Shown here piece by piece: positions 34,014 to 41,872 of a DNA stretch of 64,000 nt (position 1 is its first letter; each line of letters starts with the position of its first letter). Under the pieces are notes generated by a model that did no database searches, was not told the DNA's origin, and saw nothing but the letters and a program-made list of their open reading frames with translations. Position numbers and translations under genes: made by a program. The stretch is from an uncultured Muribaculaceae bacterium (GTDB lineage: Bacteria; Bacteroidota; Bacteroidia; Bacteroidales; Muribaculaceae): NCBI GenBank assembly GCA_934667475.1, contig CAKUMB010000001.1, positions 434,001 through 498,000 of the forward strand, written 5' to 3'.

Positions 34014-34046
34014 AGAGCGCCGCATTGGTGGAGTGCGGCGCATCTG
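34014..34046. terminator. Bidirectional terminator between the helicase gene and its convergent neighbour
   Basis: An 8-bp GC stem (34017-34024 with 34034-34041) extended by an imperfect AGA/TCT pairing, in the 130-base gap between convergent genes. No long T-run. Confidence 0.6.
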
Positions 34047-34098
34047 TTATTTAATGGCTTGTGAAATCTGATTTTTTTGTGTGGCGCTGGGCTGCATG

Positions 34099-34848
34099 CT
34101 ACTTGGGCATGTAGTCGCGGTAGGGATTGTCGCTGTCGTCGGGCGCGTTGGCTGGCTGCTTGGGCATGTAGGCGGCGTCGGGGTCGTCGGCCGTCGTCAC
34201 CTTCACCCCTTCCACTACCGTTGGCTCCAGTGGCTTGCTTTCGGTCTTGGCCAGTGCAGCCTTCTGGCCCTTGCGGTGTGTGTGCTCCTTTTCAAGCTTG
34301 TTGATTTCATGGTGCAGGTCGGCGCTCACTTTGGTGCCGATTTCGCTCAGGTGCTTCTTGCCCTCTTCAAAGCTGTGGTCGATTTGCTCCTCCAGCAAGC
34401 GGTTGAACTTGAACGGCAGCATCGACAGCAGTGCCGACAGCATTGCCATCACCGTGAGCACCAGCGATGTCTGGTAGCCAATGCCGAGCCCGGTCACCTC
34501 AAAGCCCTGGGCTATGGTGGCGTCGTACATCAGCTCGGGGTCGTGGGTGAGGTCGGGCTGCACGTGCACCTCGCTGGCATTGAGCAGAAACACCAGGCCC
34601 AGCGATATGAGCGCTGCCACTGCAAATCCCCAATAGCGGTTTTTGAGACTGTTGACGCCTATCGCCGAGAAGCATGCAATGAAGGGCAGCAGGGCGTAGA
34701 GCGTCTTTAGCACGCTGAAGTCTTGCGTTATTAGTCCCGCGGTGTAGAAAAAACCGCTTTGGGTGCCTTGAAACGAAATTTCGTGAAACGGCAGGAATAT
34801 GTAGCACGCCAGTGCGGCCACGAGCAGTATATTGGTGATTGGTTTCAT
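34099..34848 (-). CDS. Membrane protein with charged C-terminal tail, unknown function
   Basis: A 249-residue protein with four hydrophobic helices (about 5-22, 47-66, 72-92, 122-146) and a charged C-terminal half containing a likely coiled coil (LLEEQIDHSFEEGKKHL) and two copies of YMPK near the end. No signal peptidase site beyond the first helix is obvious. I do not recognize a family. A single gene. Confidence 0.7.
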   Translation of the reverse strand: MKPITNILLVAALACYIFLPFHEISFQGTQSGFFYTAGLITQDFSVLKTLYALLPFIACFSAIGVNSLKNRYWGFAVAALISLGLVFLLNASEVHVQPDLTHDPELMYDATIAQGFEVTGLGIGYQTSLVLTVMAMLSALLSMLPFKFNRLLEEQIDHSFEEGKKHLSEIGTKVSADLHHEINKLEKEHTHRKGQKAALAKTESKPLEPTVVEGVKVTTADDPDAAYMPKQPANAPDDSDNPYRDYMPK

Positions 34849-34981
34849 TTGTGTAGTTGTCTATCCTTAGTTTTAATTCTGTGCTGATGAGCAAAATCCA
34901 CGTTACTGTCACTCTCGCATTATCTACTTAGACACCGCAGCGGGCAAAAGGTTTAACCTGCGGTCCACGCAAGTGCCCGTG

Positions 34982-35908
34982 TCACGGCAAATTGCCGTTC
35001 AGGTCAATGCGCAGGCCCTCGTTGGCAAGCGTGGTGTGCGGAAACTCCTCGCGCGCCTGCTCAAGCAGCGGCTCGAGGCTTTCGTATCGCTTGCTGTAGT
35101 GCCCCAGAATCAGGTTGCGCACACCCGCCTCACGCGCCACAATGCCGGCCTCACGCGCCGTGCTGTGAAACCGCTGCCGTGCCTGCTTAGCGCACTCGTC
35201 GCCATATGTGGCCTCGTGATATAGCCAGTCGACTCCGGCCACGGCCTCGGTGATGCGCGGGCTTGGGGTGGTGTCGCTGCAGTAGGCATAGCTCACGGCG
35301 CGGTCGGGCGGTGTGGTGAGCTCGGCGTTGGGCACCGTAAGCCCATCGGGGGTCACGAAGTCGGCGCCCTCGCGCAGCGGCCTCATTGCGTAGCGGGGCA
35401 CCTGCCATTGTGCGGTGGCCTCGGGGTTGATGTGGCGCAGCTTTGGCTTTTCGCGCACCAGAAAACCCACTGTGGGCAGGCGGTGGCGCAGCGGAAAGGT
35501 GCTCACCGTCACGGCATCGTCTTCATAAATCACGGCGCTTTCGGTGCCTATCACGTCAATCTTCAGCTCAAACGGCATTTGGCGGCAAAAGTAGCCCACC
35601 ACTTCGCCCAGCAGCTTTGCCCCGTCGGCAAAGGTGTGCACGGTCAGTGTACCCGTCTTGCCCAGCAGTGCAAGGGTGGATATCAAACCCGGAAGGCCGA
35701 AGCAGTGGTCGCCGTGCAGGTGGCTGATGAAGATGTGGTTGAGCCGCATAAACTTCAGCCCCATGCGGCGCATTTCCAGCTGTGCGCCCTCGCCGCAGTC
35801 TATCATCATCAGGTTGTCGCGCACGTTCAGCACCTGGCTCGATGGCAGGTGCCGCAGGCTCGATGTGGCCGAACCGCAACCCAGTATGTTGAGTTCAAAT
35901 CGTGTCAT
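34982..35908 (-). CDS. rnz: Ribonuclease Z (tRNA 3' processing endonuclease)
   Basis: A 308-residue metallo-beta-lactamase-fold endonuclease that trims the 3' end of tRNA precursors in the cytoplasm. The start at 35908 (MTRFELNILGCGSA) is the family start. The metal motif HLHGDH is at residues 63-68 and the rest of the fold (FPLRHRLPTVGFLVRE, LYHEATYGDECAK, LGHYSKRY) is complete. The pre-tRNA partners tRNA-Ser and tRNA-Lys in this window: one encodes CCA, the other does not and so needs processing and CCA addition. Confidence 0.95.
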   Translation of the reverse strand: MTRFELNILGCGSATSSLRHLPSSQVLNVRDNLMMIDCGEGAQLEMRRMGLKFMRLNHIFISHLHGDHCFGLPGLISTLALLGKTGTLTVHTFADGAKLLGEVVGYFCRQMPFELKIDVIGTESAVIYEDDAVTVSTFPLRHRLPTVGFLVREKPKLRHINPEATAQWQVPRYAMRPLREGADFVTPDGLTVPNAELTTPPDRAVSYAYCSDTTPSPRITEAVAGVDWLYHEATYGDECAKQARQRFHSTAREAGIVAREAGVRNLILGHYSKRYESLEPLLEQAREEFPHTTLANEGLRIDLNGNLP

Positions 35909-36030
35909 TGCTAAAAAACGGCAACTAAGATAGCTATTTTTTTCCACTCTGCAAAACGCAATTGCTCATCACTATGCGTTGCAATTCGTTGCTTTAGTTG
36001 AATAAATTTTAATTTTTCACTGCTGTTTGG

Positions 36031-36062
36031 CTTGCAAATGCCGAAAATTAGGGGTACTTTTG
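36031..36062 (+). promoter_or_regulatory. Promoter of candidate small RNA (CTTG-20-TACTTTTG)
   Basis: CTTG at 36031-36034 and TACTTTTG at 36055-36062 are 20 bases apart, the same form as the tRNA-Lys promoter and that of the GHL10 gene. No protein start is seen downstream; instead there are two hairpins and a terminator. Confidence 0.65.
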
Positions 36063-36067
36063 TGATA

Positions 36068-36205
36068 TAGTTTTTTCATAGGATTAGATTTTTAAGGTTT
36101 GACGCAAGCGGTAGTTGTGAAACTCCCGCTTGCTTCATTTTTTATGCATAGGCAAGTGCATAACCGAAAAAAAGCAGGGGCTCAGCTACGAGCCCCTGCT
36201 TTTTT
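36068..36205 (+). ncRNA. Candidate small non-coding RNA (Bacteroidales-1/6S-like?)
   Basis: A stretch of about 138 bases between a promoter and a strong terminator. It holds no plausible ORF but contains a hairpin with 8-bp stem (36104-36111 with 36126-36133) topped by a smaller stem closing a GTGA tetraloop, a 6-bp hairpin (36143-36148 with 36157-36162) and the terminator stem. The layout (a stand-alone Bacteroidetes promoter and terminator) resembles the Bacteroidales-1 RNA described for this order, which I recall but cannot check. Its function is unknown. Confidence 0.5.
36167..36205. terminator. Bidirectional rho-independent terminator
   Basis: A 10-bp perfect stem (36174-36183 with 36190-36199, loop of six) has seven A on its left and six T on its right, so it can act on both strands: for the small RNA (plus) and for the small gene ending at 36232 (minus). 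Confidence 0.9.
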
Positions 36206-36231
36206 AATGGGAAATAATATGTGCTGGGTGC

Positions 36232-36486
36232 TTAGCGCACCACAAACTTGCTGCCGTCATACTCGCGGGCGTAGAGCTTGACGCGGGTGATGTAGCCAGT
36301 GGCGCCCAGCAGCTTGTAGTTCACTGTGGGCCGCACGCCGCTGGCAGCGTCATATTCCACCAGCGCAAGCACTTCATTGGGGTTGCCCAGGCCGGCATAG
36401 CCGGTCTCCTGCCACCATTTGCCCGCGGCAAACTCGCTGCCATCGCGGTCGGTGGCGGCACTGGCGGCAAAACTTCCTGCCAGCAT
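36232..36486 (-). CDS. Small protein, possibly the C-terminal remnant of a larger protein
   Basis: An 84-residue frame from ATG 36486 whose codon use fits the rest of the genome. The reading frame remains open upstream for about 22 more codons into the end of the neighbouring TIGR02757 gene without another start, ITPYATGTQLAAS directly preceding the first Met. That pattern suggests either a short gene or the 3' piece of a truncated one. It has no signal peptide and no recognized domain; aromatic and charged residues (KWWQETGYAGLGN) are notable. Confidence 0.45.
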   Translation of the reverse strand: MLAGSFAASAATDRDGSEFAAGKWWQETGYAGLGNPNEVLALVEYDAASGVRPTVNYKLLGATGYITRVKLYAREYDGSKFVVR

Positions 36487-36542
36487 AGATGCGGCCAGCT
36501 GGGTGCCAGTCGCATAAGGGGTGATGCGGTGTGGTGGGAGTG

Positions 36543-37319
36543 CTAAAGGTTCATGCCTATGCCAAACAGGGCGTAGTCGTAAATCACGGGGTCGTCAGGG
36601 CGCATTTGGCGCAGAATGCTGGTGAGCTCAACCACCGTTTTGCGGTCGTTGGCGCGGCGGGTCACCAGTCCCAGGGCCCGTGCGGTGTCGCCCACGTGCA
36701 CGTCGAGCGGAATGAACAGCTGCGAGGGTTTTATCGACTGCCAAACGCCCATGTCCACGATGCCGTCGGTGCGCACCAGCCAGCGCAGGGCCATGTTGAC
36801 GCGCTTCAGCGCCGTGCTTTTCAGGTTCAGGGGCAGGCAGCGCGAGTCGCCCAGTCCGCCGTTGGCTGCGGCCAGTTCGGCGTTGAGCAGTTCCACCAGG
36901 CGCCAGCTTGGCGCGTCGCTGTGGGCCACCCGGGCTGCGGCGGCCCACTCGTCGAGCGACGGCCACTGCCGGTAGATGCGGCGCAGGCCGCGCAGCATGT
37001 GCTTGAAGTTGCGCGCGAAAAAGGTGCGGTGAATGTTCAGCTCGTCGGGCAGTTGCTCGTAGGCCTCGTCCATCACATAGTTGTAGGGGTCGCCCTCCAT
37101 TATGGCGAGCATCTTTTCGCAGTCGCGGCAAATCATTTTGCGGTTGCCCCAGGCTATGGCCGAGGCCAGCAGGGCGGTGATTTCAATGTCGGGCAGTGCG
37201 CTGAAGCGGCGAGGAAACTGCACGGGGTCGGCGGCAATGAAGTCGGTGCTGTTGATGCGCCGGGCCTCACTGTCGAGCAGGTCGCGCAATTGGTCGATGT
37301 CTTTTGGAATGGTCGTCAT
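36543..37319 (-). CDS. TIGR02757 (DUF2400) family protein
   Basis: A 258-residue protein of the TIGR02757/DUF2400 family, found in Bacteroidetes and relatives. Family features visible: ALLASAIAWGNRKMI near 48-62, the basic helix MLRGLRRIYRQW, and C-terminal LFIPLDVHVGDTARALGL. The biochemical role is not known to me. It starts 7 nt after a membrane-anchored hypothetical gene at the end of a six-gene unit. Confidence 0.88.
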   Translation of the reverse strand: MTTIPKDIDQLRDLLDSEARRINSTDFIAADPVQFPRRFSALPDIEITALLASAIAWGNRKMICRDCEKMLAIMEGDPYNYVMDEAYEQLPDELNIHRTFFARNFKHMLRGLRRIYRQWPSLDEWAAAARVAHSDAPSWRLVELLNAELAAANGGLGDSRCLPLNLKSTALKRVNMALRWLVRTDGIVDMGVWQSIKPSQLFIPLDVHVGDTARALGLVTRRANDRKTVVELTSILRQMRPDDPVIYDYALFGIGMNL

Positions 37320-37326
37320 ATGGCAA

Positions 37327-38268
37327 TCAGAATTTCATTGGGGTGTAGTGCTGATAGCCGCAGTCGCCGTCCAGCAGTCGCTTGAACTCGTCGGTGAGGC
37401 ACATACCCAGCTCTGAGTATGGCAGAAACACATAGCTCACACCGCTCTCGGGTGAGGCAATGCCCCCCTCGGCATACACCATGCTTATGCCGCGCCGCTC
37501 CACCATGAACTCTGCCGCCACCATGGCTGCCGCGTTCAGCTTCTGCCCCTTTTTGCGGGCCACCTTGGCAATGCGCCTGTTGATGAGCTCCAGCAGGCGG
37601 CCACTCTCGGTGGGGCGGAACACATCGGCCGTGCCCAGCACGCGGTGGCGCGCGCGGTCGTAAAGCACAAAGCCCACGCGCTCGCTGCGGCGGTAGCCGT
37701 CGTACACATAGCTGTACACTTCATATTGCAGCAGCCGCTCGCTGGTGGAGTAGGGGAACGCCTTCACGCGGTGCTCGCGGCCCACCACGCTGCGGGTGGT
37801 CACCGATGGCGACTGTGTGTAGTCGCTGTTGCCGCCCAGGTTGAACTCAGCTGCGCCCACAAATGCGTCGATGGCCTTGCCCAGACTCTCGCCCGAGTGG
37901 CCGAACGCCTTGTCGGCTATTGCCTGGCGCAGGTCGCCCAGTTCGGCCGACCCGTTCACAGTCTTGGGCATGCGCAGTTTCGCCTGCTTGATGCAGGTGA
38001 ATGGCGATCCATTGCCCTTGCCTGTGGGCAGGCAGAAGGCCGATGTGTAGCATGCCACGCGGTCGGTCACAGGCTCAAAGCGGTTGCTGGCCATGGCACT
38101 GGCCAGTGTGTCGGCCATCACGGCCTCGGAGCCTGCTCCGTCGTCCCACAGCAGTCCGCCCGAGTGGCCGTCGGCGTTGACGTAGTTGGCGAAATACCAG
38201 AATCCTGCCGCGATGTCGAGCACCGCAAGCAGCGATAGGGCTATTATGTAGGGGCGGCGGGTGGTCAT
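37327..38268 (-). CDS. Membrane-anchored protein, possibly DUF3298/RsiV-like, unknown function
   Basis: A 313-residue protein with an N-terminal signal anchor (about 6-28) and an extracytoplasmic body. It has YSTSERLLQYEVYSYVYDGYRR and a later VAAEFMVERRGISMVYAEGG, ending in VSYVFLPYSEL; this order resembles the DUF3298/DUF4163 (RsiV-like) layout, but I cannot confirm it. It lies between ispH (23 nt) and TIGR02757 (7 nt). Confidence 0.65.
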   Translation of the reverse strand: MTTRRPYIIALSLLAVLDIAAGFWYFANYVNADGHSGGLLWDDGAGSEAVMADTLASAMASNRFEPVTDRVACYTSAFCLPTGKGNGSPFTCIKQAKLRMPKTVNGSAELGDLRQAIADKAFGHSGESLGKAIDAFVGAAEFNLGGNSDYTQSPSVTTRSVVGREHRVKAFPYSTSERLLQYEVYSYVYDGYRRSERVGFVLYDRARHRVLGTADVFRPTESGRLLELINRRIAKVARKKGQKLNAAAMVAAEFMVERRGISMVYAEGGIASPESGVSYVFLPYSELGMCLTDEFKRLLDGDCGYQHYTPMKF

Positions 38269-38291
38269 GATAATGTCTTTTTTCTGGGGGG

Positions 38292-39161
38292 CTACACTTG
38301 CTGTGTCACATAGTCTTTAACCCTGTTCATGAGCCACATGGGGGTCGATGTGGCTCCGCATATGCCTATGTGCTCCTTGCCCTTGAGCCAGGAGGCGTCG
38401 ATTTCGCTCTCGCTGGAAATGAGGTGCGAGTCGGGGTTGGCGTCGAGGCACTGGGCAAACAGGATGCGCCCGTTGCTGCTCTTCTTGCCGCACACAAACA
38501 ATATCAGCTGGTGCTGCTTGGCAAACTCGCGAATCTGCGGAATGCGGTTGGCCACCGAGCGGCAAATGGTGTCGAAACTCTGGAATCGCACGCCGGGCTT
38601 CACGCGCTTGCCTATTTCGCCCACAATGCGCTTGAAACCCTCAAGCGACTTGGTGGTTTGCGAATACAGGTATATGTCGCGGCCAAAGTCGATGCGGTCC
38701 ACCTCGTCGACGCTTTCAATCACCAGCGCCCGGCCCTGCGTTTGGCCCACGAGGCCGTTGACCTCGGCATGGCCGCGCTTGCCGTATATCACTATCTGGG
38801 CGTCGCGACCCGAGGCTGCGGCCTCGGCCCACGACTGCTTGATGCGTTGCTGCAGTTTCAGCACCACGGGGCAGGTGGCGTCGATTATGTCTATACCGTT
38901 GCGCTTGGCGGTGGCATAGGTTTCGGGAGGCTCGCCATGGGCGCGCAGCAGCACCTTCACGCCGCGCAGCTGCCTCAGCTGCTCGTGGGTGATGGTGTTG
39001 AGCCCCTTGCTTTCGAGGCGCTCCACCTCGTTGCTGTTGTGCACAATGTCGCCAAGGCAGTAGAGCGAGCCGCTGTTGCGCAACTCCTCTTCGGCCTTGC
39101 GAATGGCTGTGGTCACACCAAAGCAGAATCCCGACCCCTTGTCGATTTCAACTATTGCCAT
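38292..39161 (-). CDS. ispH: 4-hydroxy-3-methylbut-2-enyl diphosphate reductase
   Basis: A 289-residue iron-sulfur enzyme, the last step of the MEP isoprenoid pathway, giving IPP and DMAPP. The start at 39161 (MAIVEIDKGSGFCFGV) is the family start. Three cluster-binding cysteines can be seen: Cys13 in GFCFGV, one in IDATCPVV, and one in FDTICRSVANR. The C-terminus has ICGATSTPMWL. Normal length. It follows cmk by 16 nt, an arrangement common in this phylum. Confidence 0.96.
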   Translation of the reverse strand: MAIVEIDKGSGFCFGVTTAIRKAEEELRNSGSLYCLGDIVHNSNEVERLESKGLNTITHEQLRQLRGVKVLLRAHGEPPETYATAKRNGIDIIDATCPVVLKLQQRIKQSWAEAAASGRDAQIVIYGKRGHAEVNGLVGQTQGRALVIESVDEVDRIDFGRDIYLYSQTTKSLEGFKRIVGEIGKRVKPGVRFQSFDTICRSVANRIPQIREFAKQHQLILFVCGKKSSNGRILFAQCLDANPDSHLISSESEIDASWLKGKEHIGICGATSTPMWLMNRVKDYVTQQV

Positions 39162-39177
39162 AGCGGTGACTCCTTTC

Positions 39178-39885
39178 TTATTTTGAGGCTGCCTGGCGGT
39201 AGTGGTCAAGCAGCCACTGGTTTTGCTCGTCGATGCTCATAACGGAGTTGTCGAGCACCAGGGCGTCGTCGGCCTGGCGCAGCGGGCTTTCGGCTCGGGT
39301 GGTGTCGATGCGGTCGCGCTCGGTGACGTTGTGCAGCACCTCGTCGTAGGTCACCGTGGTGTCGCCCTTGCCGCGCAGCTCGTCGTAGCGGCGGCGCGCG
39401 CGGGTCTCGGCCGATGCTGTGACAAACACCTTGAGCTCGGCATCGGGAAACACCGCCGTGCCTATGTCGCGGCCGTCCATCACTATGCCCTTGTCGCGGC
39501 CCATGGCCTGCTGCTGCTTCACCAGGTGGCGGCGCACGAAGCCTATGGCGGCAATCAGGCTCACCTTGCCGCTGACGCGCATCGAGCGAATGTCGCCCTC
39601 CACGTCGCGGCCGTTGAGCATGGTCACCGAGTGGCCGTCAGCCTTGTCGACGCCGAAGGTTATGTTGATTGATGGCAGTTGCTGCTGCAGGGCGGCTTCG
39701 TCCACCTTGTCGCCATCTATCAGCCCGTGGTCGAGGCAGTAGAGCGTCACTGCGCGATACATGGCGCCGGTGTCGATGTAGGCATAGCCTATGCGTTTGG
39801 CCAGCGCCTTGGCCATGGTGCTCTTGCCCGTCGACGAATATCCGTCGATGGCTATGATTATGCGTTTCTCCTTGCTGTTGTCCAT
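39178..39885 (-). CDS. cmk: Cytidylate kinase
   Basis: A 235-residue P-loop kinase that makes CDP/dCDP from CMP/dCMP. The P-loop GYSSTGKST is at 15-23, YIDTGAMYRAVT (35-46) is the CMP-binding region, MDGRDIGTAVFPDAE follows near 137-151, and the LID-type arginines appear as TRARRRYDELRGKG. Length normal. It precedes ispH by 16 nt and follows the MBL gene by 59 nt. Confidence 0.96.
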   Translation of the reverse strand: MDNSKEKRIIIAIDGYSSTGKSTMAKALAKRIGYAYIDTGAMYRAVTLYCLDHGLIDGDKVDEAALQQQLPSINITFGVDKADGHSVTMLNGRDVEGDIRSMRVSGKVSLIAAIGFVRRHLVKQQQAMGRDKGIVMDGRDIGTAVFPDAELKVFVTASAETRARRRYDELRGKGDTTVTYDEVLHNVTERDRIDTTRAESPLRQADDALVLDNSVMSIDEQNQWLLDHYRQAASK

Positions 39886-39944
39886 TTCTGTAGTTATAGT
39901 CTTGAGAGTGTAGTCGTTTTACAAAAGGGTGAAGTGGCTGGGCG

Positions 39945-40925
39945 TCACAGCACAAACCACGTGCTGGTGTCGTAGCGCGGCAGGGCATACACCTGCACTT
40001 GCCGGCTGCGCTGCTCCACGCTGTTGCTGGCGTCGCCCACCGTGACTCCGGCCTCGGTCAGCGCCTCGGTCATGGTGTGCACCGCTATCTCGGGCGTGTT
40101 GTTGTCGTTGCTCAGGTGGCACAGAAACACGTATTTCAGCTCGCTCGTCAGGTGGCTGGCCACGAAGTCGGCCGCCATCACGTTGTCGAGGTGCCCCTTG
40201 GGGCCGCGCACGCGGTTTTTGAGATACTCGGGATAGCGGCCGCTGTTCAGCATGTCGCTGTCGTAGTTGCTTTCAATCATTAGAAACTGCGCCTGGCTCA
40301 TGTAGTGCTCGGCGCGGTCGGTGATGTAGCCCATGTCGGTGGCCACCACAAAGCGCTTGCCTTCGGCCTCAATCATGAAGCCCATGTTGTCGGTGGCGTC
40401 GTGCGACACCTCGAATGCGGTGAAGGTGAATTCCCCCAGTTTGAATGGAATCTCCTTGAACACGTTCTCCTGATACTCCTTGATGCGGCGCGAAATGCAG
40501 CGGTGGCGCAGCACGCCGCTCATGAGGCGCGGTGTGCAGTAGATGCGCAGGTGCTTGTAGCGGCGCACCATGGTGTAGGCATAGCGTATGTGGTCGGCGT
40601 GGTCGTGGGTCAGCACTATGCCCTTAATCATCGAGGGCGTCACACCGTTGCGGCGCAGCGACTCAAACACGTGGTCGGGGTCTACGCCCGCGTCAATCAG
40701 CACTCCTCCGTCGCTGGTGCCCAAATACGAGCAGTTGCCGCTGCTGCCGCTGCCAAAACTTGCGAATTGCAGTTTCCAGTCGCTGCCTGTGCAGGCTTTT
40801 GCCGCGGCGGCAGCCGGCTCGCTGTGTGGGGTGCCGTCGTCGGCCGAGTCGCTGTCGAATACAATCTGTTGTTGTTGGGGCGCTTGGCCGTGGCCGCGCT
40901 TCCCCATATTGTCATTTCTTGTCAT
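39945..40925 (-). CDS. Metallo-beta-lactamase fold hydrolase (WalJ/YycJ-like)
   Basis: A 326-residue MBL-fold protein, start at 40925 (MTRNDN), eight bases after the upstream gene, or 40907 (MGKRG). A polar, low-complexity N-terminal part (1-55) precedes the conserved QFASFGSGSSGNCSYLG. The metal motif LTHDHADH lies near residue 110. The rest matches the YycJ/WalJ group, which has 5'-3' exonuclease-like activity in relatives; the real substrate here is not known. Normal length for Bacteroidetes members. Confidence 0.88.
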   Translation of the reverse strand: MTRNDNMGKRGHGQAPQQQQIVFDSDSADDGTPHSEPAAAAAKACTGSDWKLQFASFGSGSSGNCSYLGTSDGGVLIDAGVDPDHVFESLRRNGVTPSMIKGIVLTHDHADHIRYAYTMVRRYKHLRIYCTPRLMSGVLRHRCISRRIKEYQENVFKEIPFKLGEFTFTAFEVSHDATDNMGFMIEAEGKRFVVATDMGYITDRAEHYMSQAQFLMIESNYDSDMLNSGRYPEYLKNRVRGPKGHLDNVMAADFVASHLTSELKYVFLCHLSNDNNTPEIAVHTMTEALTEAGVTVGDASNSVEQRSRQVQVYALPRYDTSTWFVL

Positions 40926-40932
40926 TTTCCGG

Positions 40933-41634
40933 TTACTTGTACAGCAGGAATATGGTGGGCACCTTGCCAATGGTGCGGCCTGCCCACGCCTTCACACCGC
41001 GCGTGACTATGCTCTCGCCCTCGCCGGTGATGTCGGTGGCCACGCACAGCTTGAGCTGCGGTGGCAGTGTGCGGGCCATTTCGGCCAGCAGGGCGGCGTT
41101 GCGGTAGGGCGTCTCGATGAATATCTGCGTCTGGTCTTCACGCAATATGCGCCGCTCCATCTCCTTAAACTTGCGGGCACGCTCGGCGGCGTCGATGGGC
41201 AGGTAGCCCTGGAAGGCAAAGCTCTGGCCGTTGAAGCCCGAGCCCATGAGCCCCATGAGTATGCTCGACGGGCCCACCAGCGGCTTCACCTTGAAGCCGC
41301 GCCGCTGCGCTATCGCCACCACGTCGGCGCCTGGGTCGGCAATGGCGGGGCATCCCGCCTCCGAAATCACGCCCACGGGGCATCCGTGCTCCAGCGGGTC
41401 GAGATAGGAGGCTATGCTGCCGGGATCGGTGTGGCGGTTAAGCTCATAGAAGGTGAGCGAGTCGATGTCGATGTTGCGGTCGCACTTCTTCAGAAAGCGG
41501 CGCGCCGAGCGCACGTTTTCCACAATGAAGTGGCGCAGTTCAGTCACCAGCCTCAGATTGTAGGCCGGTAGCACGCTGCCAAGCTCCACATCGCTCAGCT
41601 GCACGGGTATGAGGTATAAAGCCGTCTCTGCCAT
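40933..41634 (-). CDS. SAM-dependent methyltransferase, tetrapyrrole-methylase fold (RsmI-like)
   Basis: A 233-residue methyltransferase. The start at 41634 (MAETALYLIPVQL) is the family start. Motifs: VISEAGCPAIADPGADVV near 89-106 and KPLVGPSSILMGLMGSG, typical of RsmI, which methylates the 2'-O of C1402 in 16S rRNA. Bacteroidetes often have RsmI and a second similar gene; this protein could be either. First gene of a six-gene minus-strand unit. Confidence 0.88.
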   Translation of the reverse strand: MAETALYLIPVQLSDVELGSVLPAYNLRLVTELRHFIVENVRSARRFLKKCDRNIDIDSLTFYELNRHTDPGSIASYLDPLEHGCPVGVISEAGCPAIADPGADVVAIAQRRGFKVKPLVGPSSILMGLMGSGFNGQSFAFQGYLPIDAAERARKFKEMERRILREDQTQIFIETPYRNAALLAEMARTLPPQLKLCVATDITGEGESIVTRGVKAWAGRTIGKVPTIFLLYK

Positions 41635-41692
41635 ATTAATGCTGTGTGGCACCGCGGGCCTCAGTGGGTCAGGGCGCCAATGTTGCTTAATG

Positions 41693-41700
41693 CAAAGTTA
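41693..41700 (-). promoter_or_regulatory. -7 box (TAACTTTG) of the RsmI-like/cmk/ispH operon
   Basis: The minus strand reads TAACTTTG, with CTTC 20 bases upstream (one mismatch from CTTG). The leader to the start at 41634 is about 52 nt. Confidence 0.5.
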
Positions 41701-41796
41701 CTACCTTTTGCGCTAAATATGAAGCCGCCCCGCGCCATTTCGCATTAATTAGCATCTTGCAGCCCCCTGCGGTGTGGCCGTGTGGCAAAAAATCAC

Positions 41797-41804
41797 TACC
41801 TTTG
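41797..41804 (+). promoter_or_regulatory. -7 box (TACCTTTG) of the esterase gene
   Basis: TACCTTTG with TGTG 20 bases upstream (one mismatch from TTTG at 41773-41776). The leader to the ATG at 41873 is about 62 nt. Confidence 0.55.
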
Positions 41805-41872
41805 GCATGGCGCAGCGCCTATGCGGCCCGCGCCCACCAACACAGAAGACTGAAAACTTAAGAAAACCTGCA

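Noticed and set aside
34901..34981. Possible terminator or small gene after RNase Z
   Set aside because: No clear hairpin with T-run or ORF could be supported.
36099..36281. A 60-codon plus-strand frame across the small RNA and its terminator
   Set aside because: It runs through the terminator hairpin and into the antisense of the small gene; no protein-like features.
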